This document shows positions 23,355-35,200 of a stretch of 64,000 bases of DNA, in pieces. Where the stretch lies: contig WEDG01002018.1 in NCBI GenBank assembly GCA_017591395.1, positions 62,001 through 126,000 on the forward strand, given 5' to 3'. Numbering within the stretch: the first letter of the stretch is position 1; every line of letters starts with the position of its first letter. This stretch comes from Schistocephalus solidus (lineage: Eukaryota > Platyhelminthes > Cestoda > Diphyllobothriidea > Diphyllobothriidae). The notes beneath the pieces were generated by a model. The model searched no databases. It was not told the origin of the DNA and saw nothing but the letters and a program-made list of their open reading frames with translations. The position numbers and the translations under genes were made by a program.

Positions 23355-26300
23355 TGATAGTGTGGGGCTCACCGATCTGCTTAAGGAACATGTATGTTCC
23401 GTTGTGCCCTGGAGCTCAGACTATAGCCCTCGCAGGCGGTCGCATATATATATATATATATCATTAAATGTCAATCGAAATGTTGAAATGGGTTTTCATT
23501 TCAAATAAATTACTTAAGTAGGGTTTTCGTATTATCTTTCAGCCTGATCCCAAGAAATTGCAGTCATGGTAGCATGCCGGTTTTTGAAAGAGCATCTTAC
23601 TGTCTGCCCGTAAAATGTGTACGCTGTAAAAATGGCCACTTAAGTGGTACGTAATTTTGATTCCTACTGGCCGTTATAATTGAATTGAAGGTTTCAAAAT
23701 TACATGCTGTATGCGCTTTGTGTAAAGAAAAATTAAACATTTCTCTACACTATGAAGACGAGGTCACTCAGTTCTCATAAAATGTTGTGATGAAGTTTGA
23801 TGATGTTGTATACATTATATGCAACAATAATAAATTAACAAATTCGATGTATTATGAATAAATATGTCACGATATAAGAATGAATATTTTGGGAATCAAT
23901 AATCAAGTAGAAAATTACATATTCTTAAGCAGCCATTTTGCAGCTTACAGTAGATTTCCTGACTCATGATAAGACAATTTTGGTCTGCAGTTGACTTTAC
24001 ATGAATAAGGAAACGTGAAACGGAAGGTGCAGAAAATGCACATTTTATTGCAAAATCTGAGTATATATTCGTCCACTCTCTTGTGTGTTTGAAAGCTTAG
24101 AACTAGACTGAGAAGTAAGCAAAGATATCGAAGAACGCTTCAATAGAAAGATAAAAGAGAGTTCTTTAATTTTCAACAGAAATTGTATCCCTAATTTTCA
24201 GTGAAGTCGAAAATTTGGTCAAACGGTACCAGTTTTTTTTTGACTTCCCTTTGATAAAACGTTAATTACGCAGGAATTCTACAGCGAAACATTTTAATTA
24301 AGCACTTTTTAAAAAGGTAACTTATTATAGGAAATTCTTTTAACTAATTGTAGGCATATATTTTCCCAGCTTTTGTTGTGGACGTTCATTTTTCATGGCA
24401 GCGAGTTTCCATGTGTGTGAGTCTACAAATATAACCCAGACTGCAGTCTACACTAGAAAGAATGCCCAAAAAGTCACTGCTTCTGTAAATGCTTTTAAGA
24501 AATATGTTATTTTAAGAGTTTTACCAAACACATCGAACGGAATGTACATTTATAGGCAGTCGACTGAAGACACTGAAAATCGTAAATAATTCCCCTCATT
24601 TTCAAAGAATATCTGCAACTCATCGTAATAGAAAACCCGCAATATTTATAGAGAAATTTAACAAAAGAAAAGTCATGTTTATATTCACCAAATGGTGCGT
24701 TTACGATTGCCCCTGCCGATCATATTTAAATTTATTAGTCATCGACCGACCTTTAAACATGTAAGCTTATGAAATATTATATTCATGTGACGTCCCTATG
24801 GGTGCAATGAAGCGAACATCTGCTTGCCTTGGTCAAACGCATCTAAGACAATGTAAAAACGGAAGAAAAACTGCCAAGTCTTGTGAAAGGGTGTTGGAAT
24901 ATACACTTTCATGTTAGGCTGCTTGATGACGGCCATACTTTACGTTGCGCTTAATCTAGAAGAATATGTATGTGCAAAACTTTGAAAAAGACTATTTTCA
25001 AAAGTATTTCGGCTTTTTATGCTTTATTCACCCGTTTACTTACATGGACAGGCTTCCTATACATTTGCAACTTTAGTTTACCCAACTAGGTCCATTTTTC
25101 ACATTTTCTTAATCGGTACATATTCTAAAAAAATTTACATTTCTATACAATGTAATGTTAAATTGTTAACCACAAAAACCCATATATTTCCTAACGATCG
25201 GTTCTTTATTGACGTAAAACTTTGGTGGAAGCAATGTGCGCTGATTTCGCGAAACGGTCCGTAACTCATGAAATCCATCAGATTTCATGAGTTAGGACAC
25301 CTACTGTACGCTTCTTACGAGCAGACAGAAAGATGCTCCTTCAAAAGTCGGCATCCTAGCATGACTGAAATATTTTGGAATTAGGCTGCACGATAGTCAA
25401 TACGATAATCCTACTTAAGTAATTTATTTGAATCGAAAACACATTTCAGAATTTCGGTTGACATTTCATGAGATAGCAAATCTGCTGTCGGGCACTTTGT
25501 TTCCTTCTTGCCTCAACTGTCCCAAAGCCACTCAATGTCATAACAAGTGCTGCGAAGCAAACTCAACCGATCCCAGACCTGCGGCCACTCGACCGACTTC
25601 TGCTCGGAAACATGTGCGTCCAGACAGTCGCAGTCGTCCATACCTCTCTTGGACACACCACTCCACGGCTAATGCAAAACACACCAGATGGAAAACTCTT
25701 GAAGTTGCTCCCACGAGCCTATTAACGCAGCTGCCACCACAGTCTCGCTTCTTCCCCCTCTTTCTGGCACTCCCTGGTCTCACCATTGGTCACTGCTGCC
25801 TACGACAGCAACATAGGGTTCTCTTGTGCAAATAATTTCTCCCGGTTGTTTTCTGACTTGTACTGCTAACCTAGGCTTGATATTGTGCGTGTGGTGCCTC
25901 CAAGGTGCAAGGCGAAACTGCGGTTTTACAGTGCTGTTGCACCATCGTCGAGATCAACCTCATGGACCGTGTCAACTAGTCCCGTGGGTGGCTCACCAGT
26001 TTGTGCTCAGTTGCAGGTTTTGATTAGCAGTACAGGGAACCGATGAAGGCATGACGCAGCTGCTCAAGCTCGGCTTTTTATCAGTTTACGTCTTGGGAGC
26101 CTGCTGATATGTGCGTGCATGCATTCCAGTTAGTTCTTGAGACTGCGCTGGCTCGGACTACAAACGTGCATCAAGGATGACCTTCAGATAAGGAAGAGCT
26201 TCTGCAAACTGACAGCGGTCTGACTGCGGTGTGGACATGTCTGTTGGCTTCTCCCGCTGCTGTGAGGTGCCATAAATTTTCTGCTGCTGTCATTGCGTGC

Positions 26301-29300
26301 TTAACGCCCACGTACCTCGGAATATTCCCAAGCAGAGCGTGACGCTGAGGTTAAATTGTTAGAGTGGTAAACTCAATCACACACACACACAGCCCCTATT
26401 CAATTAGCAGGTCTAACAAGAGCTGGGCTCGTTGAGTGGCTGGCAAAGGCTCTATATCTAAGCTGCAAAGACGGAACACTCGTATCTCGGCTCAAAATCA
26501 GGGGTGAAAAATGAATGTGACTCTAAAATGCAGATAGTTAAACGAAATTCTTTTGCTTCCCTTTTAAAGAATAAACTGAGTAAACGAAAAGGCAGATTTT
26601 AAAGCACTGTTAATATAGCTTGTCACCAAACGCAGACAATTCTTGCACTAATTGACTGGATTTTCAAGGTTCCAGGAAAATCATCCTGGTTCGAAAATTC
26701 GTGAAAACTTGGGGTGTACTTTTAAGTTGGAATTCCCTATGGAGTGAAACGTTACTGGAAGTTAGGAATACTCGTTAAATGAGCATGAACAGAAGAAGAC
26801 GCGAGCTTTAGAACAAGAAGTTTATTCGACTGGCGTTTCGGATTCCCACTCAAAATTACCATCAGAATATGTCACACATTAAGGATGATAAACACACAAG
26901 TGGTGAATTATTTATATGATGTAGTTGAAATGCCATTCCGCACCTCTCATAGTCGGCAGCTTTCGCATGCATCCACGATGGTATTACTTGATGCGGTGTT
27001 TAGTATTGTTTACTGGATATAGTATACTCGTGGGTATTGGCGAATGAGCCACTACTTGATGCCTAGCGTCCTTCTCCCTCACTGGCACTGCATGTTCAGA
27101 CATCCACGTCCGGAGTAATTTTCAAGTTTATTCGGGACCAATGTTTTGCCCGTAACTGGCCGATAAACAACTTTGTCTGTTAATTTTGATAGGCATGTGG
27201 TAGCATGCCACCCGCCCCCTTTAAATAATGCACCTCTTATGCGTACATTACACTTATCTGTATCCGATGAGGTGTTCGATTGGGACTCTGAAACTTCAGG
27301 TGAACAAAATTTTTGCTCCAAACTCTTGTCTCTCCTGTGTCTTCTAAACTGCTTCCTATGCGTGTACTGGAAAATCCGGAGTGGTTCCTGTCAGTCCTGT
27401 TAACAAGGAAGGAGAGTTTTTACCTTGAAGCGGGAGAATCAGACAGTCAGTCCGATGAACAGTGGCGAAGAGTGGACTAAGCGAGCCGGAATTTGGGGTC
27501 GTAGATCTGAAGACTGCTCAAAGCAGCAACCTGGGTGTCACTCTCGGTTGCTACGCAACCAAAAATGCAGATCAGGTCCTGCTGCCAGCATCGACGGGGT
27601 GTAAAGTTGAAGGGACTGCTTTGCGTATCGACTGTTTCCGGTCGAAGAAACCAGTCGATCACCTGATCCAGTAGGTCCCTTTAATGCAACAAAAGTGTAG
27701 CATCCAGTGAACCTGGCAAAAGTTCGATCTCTACGGCCTTTTCTTACAATGACTTTAACGCAGCCTGTAAGATGTATCGGTCACCCCTGCCCGTACAGGG
27801 GATATGCTTCCTGCGATTAAGTATGATGTATTCCTTATAGGGTCTACCCAGTACTCAACAACAGCAACTCACCTGGACGAAGTTGTGGATTCAGGTGCCA
27901 GCGTAGGGGGTGAGGGCTCTAAGCCAAACAGACATCAAATTTACAAGTTGCAAGTAACTGAGCACGATAAACACCCCCGCCCACGTGACTTTGTTGAGCA
28001 CATTTCGGAGTTCAGAGGTCTGAAGGGGAAGACGAGAGGACGTTTTATGCTCTAATTACTGCAGTTTAAAGTCTCACAAGTTAAATGGTTTACACTTGGA
28101 TTTTGACGGCCACTGTCTCTCTTAAAAGTATTTACCGAATTATTGATTTATTGGACCTTCTTTCTAATGCAGATGGTCATTTGGGTCATATTTGTAGACC
28201 CACCCAAACACGAAACCTCATCGTCGAGATAGCAATCGATATGTCTCGGGTAAATTCAAAAAAAATACTGTAATAATGAACCTGTAGGGGTTCTACAGCA
28301 AACCCCTTTTAAAAGCTCTTTACGTAGGTCTTTTGCTGACTGATGGCTGTGTACGTTAGCTTTGGCCTAGATTAAGTCACCACACCAGTCAGCCGTGGCA
28401 AGTAATCTATCCAGCCAACTGCACCCTCTCCCATCTCCGGTCTTCTTGACTCTGTCTTGTCACCGGGCTCAGGTGGGGAGGAGGAGAGAGTGCAGTAGAT
28501 GCAGCGCAAGGCTACTATCACTTAAAACTACCCCATGCGCAAGTCACCGTCTCTGCACCACCCTTCCATGGAGCATACTGTGGGAACTGTCGGACTACGA
28601 CGGTTGAACTGTCATGTATGCAGACGTTATAGAGGATGACGTGGAGTTTAATGGAGCAAACTAAGGCACTGGCGGATGCTTTTGAAATGGGAACGTCCCG
28701 TGCGATATGTTTCCTTGTCATAGTCCGACTTCAAAATTTAGCCGCAATCCTACCCTACCTACGGTAGAAGACGATCACGGATTGCGTAACGGGACCTACC
28801 TCTCCCGTTGTTCTTTGAGGCTCGATATGCAGCCCTGTAGGCAGTCGCACCGTGACTTGTAGTGTGAATAGAATGGGACTACCTTTAATACTAACCCTAC
28901 TCTTTGGCCCGATGAAAGTCTCTCTGGAATTTAGCGCGAGGCCATCTATATTTAGCTACCAAACCTTTTATTGCAAATTCTCAGATCTAGATGAACATTG
29001 CTGGCAAAGACAAAGGAGACTGTAATGGCCATTTCTGGCTCATTAGCCATCAGCAGCCAGCCATACCCAACCCCAGCTGGTGCACCACCCGAGGCTCGAA
29101 CCTGCGGCCTGTTGATCAATATTCATCTGCCTCTAATACTACCTGCTACTCGGCTGCTAACAGGGCTCGAGAGTTATCCCCAAGGCAGAACGGGACGAAT
29201 GACTTGCCTTAGCGACCAGTGAGCGTTCATCAACGATTGTCAGAACTGTCCACGGTGTACTGGTGAGGTTTACTTATATTGTCCCCTTAACAGGGCATGA

Positions 29301-32193
29301 GCGCAGTAACCACTCCCAATACAGGTGGTGTTGCGCCAAATTCAGTATATATAAGGGTTAGGCTTAAGGGTTTCGTTTAGGGTAGAGGTTAGGCTCAGTG
29401 TTAAGTGACCTATTAGGTCTTAGGGTAGGTTCAGAATTAATATTAGGACTACACTTTAGGGGTATGTGAGGACTAGTTTTGGGTTTAGGACACGGCAATA
29501 TTTATCCTTTCCTGATCAAGCCAGGGGTTCCTATTGCCATGTCCAGTTTGGGGGGCCGTAGAAATCATCCTTCCAAGTATATCTTTACAGAAATTCCTCT
29601 TGGCAGGAGGCCATGGAGTAAACAAGAGGACACATTTTACAACTTTTAAATTTTTTCAGTAATTAATTGGTAAACTGAAGCAGATCAGTTTATTTGAGGG
29701 TTTCTAGGCACAAACCGAATAAACTGGTCTGCTCCAAGTTACAAATTAATTTCTGATAAAAATAAAAAACTGAAATTTTGGAAACTGGAGCATCTAGCAG
29801 AAGGCACGCATGGAATGCTGGTTAATCCACTGATGAGACAAACCCCTCGCAACTCTGTCATGCAGCAGCAGAATATCGGCCAAACATTTTTTAGGCTTTT
29901 AACTGTGTACCTGTATTGCCAGTATGATGAATGATTTCCTAAAAGGAACAATCTTAGGTCGGAAAAACCGACCCGGAGACCTGAGCAGGTCGAAGTGCAT
30001 TTTCACCCAGACTTTAGCAGAAAATGTAAGAAGGAATCCCGACATGTTATAAAGGTCTCCATAGACACCATCCTTAACTTCTGACCACATAAATTATCTG
30101 GGAGTTCTGCTCTCGTCCATGGCTCCTCTACTTGTTTTAACGTTTCGCAGAATCTTCTGTTGGCCATTCGATTAGGCGTATGGTGCAAACCCGATACGCA
30201 TGTAATTCCTCTAAAGACTGAAATAACTACACCACTGTGGGCGCACCGCGGCCGCAAGACCGACTACTGTTGGGCAGCTAAGAACTCACCGGTGAACTGT
30301 CAATCCCATACATCCAGCAAATTAAAAACCCCACGAAACAGTTGACCAACGATGCTAACGCAGATTACTCCTTGACGGGTTAGTCGATTACGTTTACTAT
30401 GCGACTGACTGATGAACAGTGAAAGTTAGGGAAACTGTTCTGCCTTGTTTCTACAGGTTTTCCCGATGGGACCAAAGAGGGTGCCTGCTGTTTGACGATA
30501 GCATAGCTCTTTGGGTAATAACTGCACACCTAGCCGTCTAGTATTCAAATTCTGACAAGACTAGTACGCGCAGTGTGCATGAATGCCCTCCTATAAATAC
30601 ACCGCGCTCTCTGGAATGCGTACATACGTGTTTTTAATTGCGTCCGTTTGAGTAATCACCTGTTCATCGACCGGGGAATTGATAAATGCGATGGTGGTTT
30701 GGACAGATGTGAATAAGTCATTTGACCCGGTTGTGAAAAACGTGCGGCCTTGTTGGAATTAGAATTCACGACAGCAAGGTGGACGGCCTCGGTACAGCCA
30801 AAGCTCTAACCAACTGAGCTAAGAGATCCCACGGAGCGATGAGTTTAGTCACGGATAGATCAAGTTATTCGCCCAGTGCCCGTGTTTTTCCGATGACGTG
30901 AATCAAGTGCATAGCTTTTATACGAGTTTCAAATTAATATTAAAAGGATTCCCAGGGAATGCTCGTCTTGTAGTCAAATTAAATGTTCAGAAAATGTGAA
31001 GGCCCAAATTCTGCACGTCACCCCTAGTAGAACCATGCCGGCACACGACTGACATCGAGGGGGTCTTTATTTCGAGCGTCAAGTCTCCGCCCTCCCTGCC
31101 CCTTCGACATCGTACTGGGTAAAACCCCAAATATGTACAGTAAATTGCCTAACTCATGAAACTTCGGGGTCAAAATTTGAGAAGGTAACAAAGCACAAAC
31201 CTTATGGAGTTATTTTTGTTCGTTGGATTGAAGTGATTCACAGAAAGCTGTTCATTAATGAGAAGTAAACTTCAGGTCTATTTATTTTAGGGAAACCTGG
31301 GCAAAACACGGCCAAATCGCACGTTTTTGATATCCAGTAATTTTCCTAGGCTATGGAAAGCTCCTACTCAAAATATATTGTTTCTATGCGTTGTACTATA
31401 AACGGACATAAATATAAGACGGAAAAAGTTTCAATAACTCTTTTGAGAAAACGGAAAGTTTGGTTTTGGGTTCAGGAAAATCCGGTAAATGCAGGTATGA
31501 GAAATTACATTTCTTCCAGGAAATCAATGACAAATTCAGTTCAAAAAATTCAGTTTTGCAAATTTGTGAATTTTATCCCGAAAAATAAATAATTAACCTG
31601 TGTGACTGTACTATGTTTAACCACACTGATAATGAGCAGCTTAAACACGCATATATATGAGAAGCCGCAACATGAGGTCAATGATCTCCGTCAAGGTGTA
31701 CACGAAAGATGTCCTGACAATTTCTATTTGCAGTTGACTATGAACGAATAAGGAAACTAAAAATGGACAGAGCAGAAGATTGACATTTATTCGCGAAATT
31801 TTAGTATATATTCGGAACCTCGGTTGTGTGTTTGCAATCTTAGAACGGGGCTGAAAAAGTAAGCAAACACAGGAAAAAACGCACCGATAGAAAGAAATAA
31901 CTGAGTTCTTTCATTTTCAGTAGACATTGTATCCATTATTTTCAACGGTTGCAAAATTTGTTGAAAGTCCCCATCTTTACCTTGACTTGATCTTCAAAAA
32001 GGGCTAAGTACGCAGACATTCAACAATGCAATATCTAATTAAAGTGTTTTTTAAAGAGGTAACCTATTATAAGAGTTTTTTAAATGAGGATAATTTATTG
32101 CCAAATTACTTTGTGGGCATGAATTCTTCTCGGCAACGAGCTTTAGTGTTTGCGTGAGTTTAAAAATATGACCCAAACGGCCATCTTATTATA

Positions 32194-32261
<68 letters not shown>

Positions 32262-35200
32262 AGTGTGTGGCTCACCGATCTGCTAAAGGAACATTTATGT
32301 TCCGTTGTGCCCTGGAACTCAGACTAGAGTACTCACAGGCAGTCGCATAGCGACGTGTAGCATATGTTAATAATGTGGAACCGACAAAGACAAGTGAGAC
32401 CGGAATGGCCATTTCTGGCTTACTAGCCGTCATCAGCCAGTCACACCCAATCCCAAGTGTGGCACACCTGGGATACATGTTCCTTAAGCAGGTCGGTGAG
32501 CAACATACTATCATCATATACCCGATCGCAACCGACAAAAACAACGAGCCCGTGGCTCAATGGTAGAGCGTTCGACTCAATTACCAAAGGTCGCGGGTTC
32601 GAATCCCAGGTGTGCCACACTTGGGATTGGGTGTGACTGGCTGATGATGGCTAATAAGCCAGAAATGGCCATTCCGGTCTCACTTGTCTTTGTCGGTTCC
32701 ACTTTAACATCATATGCTACATGTCGCTATGCGACTGCCTGCGAGAGCTCTAGTCTGAGCTCCAGGGCACAACGGAACATACATGTTCCTTAAGCATATC
32801 GGTGAGCAACACGCTATCATATATATATATATATGTATATATACCTTACCTGCAGGCAATATTGGAGTGAACAAGGCGATGCGTGTACACAGTGTCTCTG
32901 ATGAAGTTCACGGACATGAAACTCCACCGTAGGCAGGAGAGGAGGTCCGGCAAATATTTAGCTCTTGGCGCGGCACTGGCCTCGGCCAGTGCGCCGCAGC
33001 CGATCCACGTTGAGACAGCCCCGAAGGCGTCCTCCTCTCGTGTCACCTGGAGGTCGTCGCTACGCAACAGGCTCCTCAGCGTCTCGTGGTCAAGACGAGC
33101 CAGCAGGGGTGAGTGAACCAGCAGGCGAAAGTTGGCCAGCATGAAGGCCATACAGCCCTCTATGACGACTGGCACCTGGAAGACGAGTGCGAAGGAGAGG
33201 GTGCTGAACACGGAGTCCTTGGACAGTCTGAAAGGAAGCACAAGAGCGTCATCTCAGTGACCTCCACATCATAGGTGTGCGCAACCGGGACTATACTGGT
33301 TCACAGCGTGATTTAATCTGGCTGTGCAAAGTCAGAGCAAGCCTGTAAATACCATCATAGCCAAAAGAGACGTAGACATAGGGCTCAGGCCACGCCAGCT
33401 ACTGTGCTCCAACCGTCAGCTGACGCATCCGAGAGGGAGGACGAGGCAGTAAGGCCCGCATTGGGGATTCCATTTCCAAGAAAAGTCAGCGCATTCTTCG
33501 TTGGCAAAGACCTGACGCTCTCACGCCCCGCAGCAAGTCGCCGCTCAGAATTGCAAAGAATGGTGCCACATGGTGATAAGGCCTATAATTGGCCGGATTA
33601 AGACCGAATAAGCTCGAGGCAGTTCTATATTAATCTGCCTCTATTTCCTCTCATGTCACCTCGGTAACTCCGGGTTTCCCATTCCACACCACTCTCGAAT
33701 GAAAACCGAAAAGACTTGCAAGGTTGCAGTCCCATTTGAATTGGCGAAAGTGATATTAGGTAAAGAAGAAGAAGGTGGTTCGCTCGCCGAATTGTGGCTT
33801 TGTAGGTCTAAGCTTTCGAACTCTTACTGGAATCCATCACCAGAAATAAAAGCGGCACAAAAACGAGCAATATTTATAGGGGTGGGGGTCAATCAGACAC
33901 CGATGACGCCAGTCCGAAGATGACTGCGCAGGGCTCAGTATGTCAGCGCCAGATCGATAAATCGATTGACCGAGTTCGCATCGGCGGCTCAGGCTTCAAT
34001 CAGTTCTCGGCTTGTCTTGCTTCTGACGTTTGTGATTATCTTCGTGGCTGCGAAGTTAAACCAGTGACTTGATTTCATAGATCTGGGTAGTCAACACCGG
34101 ACTGGGGTCACTGGTGTCTGATTGGCCACTGCCAGTAGCTCTCCTAACTCATGAAATCTTATTGATTTCGTGAGTTACGGCCCGTTACGTGAAAACAGTG
34201 CACGCTGAGTCCCCCAAAATGTTACATCTATAAAGAATCAATCATTTGGAAAAATAAGGCTTTTTGTGGTTTCCAAATTAATATAACATTTTCTAGAAAT
34301 ACTATTTTTTAGAAAAAGAAGAAAATACGAAAAGGTGAACAATCGATCTATATGAGTAAACTGAAATGTTAAATATTTAGGAAGCCTGTCCATGCAACAA
34401 CACGAGTGAATAAAGCAGCAAATTTAGAATAACTTTTGAAAATAGTCTTTTTGTGCATGCATTTGCATATTGATTAATCGCAACATAAAGTATGGCCATC
34501 GTCAAGCAGCCTAACATGCGAGTGTATATTGCAACACCATTTCACGAGAATTGGCAGAATGTCTTCCGTTTGTACATTTTCTTTGATACGTTTGGTTAGG
34601 GCAAACAGATTTTCGCTTGATTGCGCCGATAGAGATGTCACAGGAATATAATATTTCATAAGCTCATATATTCAAAGGCCGGTCACTTACTAATAAATTT
34701 AAATCAAATCGTCAGGTGCAATTTTAAACGTACCATTTTGCGTATATAAATATGACATTTTCTATTGTTAAATTTCTTTATAACTTTTCGGGTTTTCTAT
34801 CACGAAGAGTTTCAGCTCGTCTTTGAAAATATGGTGAATTCTTTTCAATTTTCAGTATCTTCAGACGCTTGTCCATAAATGTAGATTCCGTTTGATGTGC
34901 TTCGTAAAAACTTCAAAATAAGATATTTCTTAAAAGCATTTACCGAAGTAGTTACTTTTTTCGACATTGTTTCTAATGCATATGGCCGTCTAGGTCATAT
35001 TTGTAGACTCACTCAAACATGAAAACTCGCTGCCGAGAAAAATAAACTGTGCTTGTTTTTTTGTTGCCGCTTTTATCTCTGACGATGGACACCAGTAAGA
35101 GTTCGAACGCTCAGACGAATAACGCCATGATTCTAGCGAGTTTACAATTTTCTTCTTATTATTATTCTTTTTCTTTACTTATATATATATATATATTTAT

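Noticed and set aside
25428..25835. 135-codon plus-strand gene
   Set aside because: It begins inside the TIR-A right end and has no domain; likely chance.
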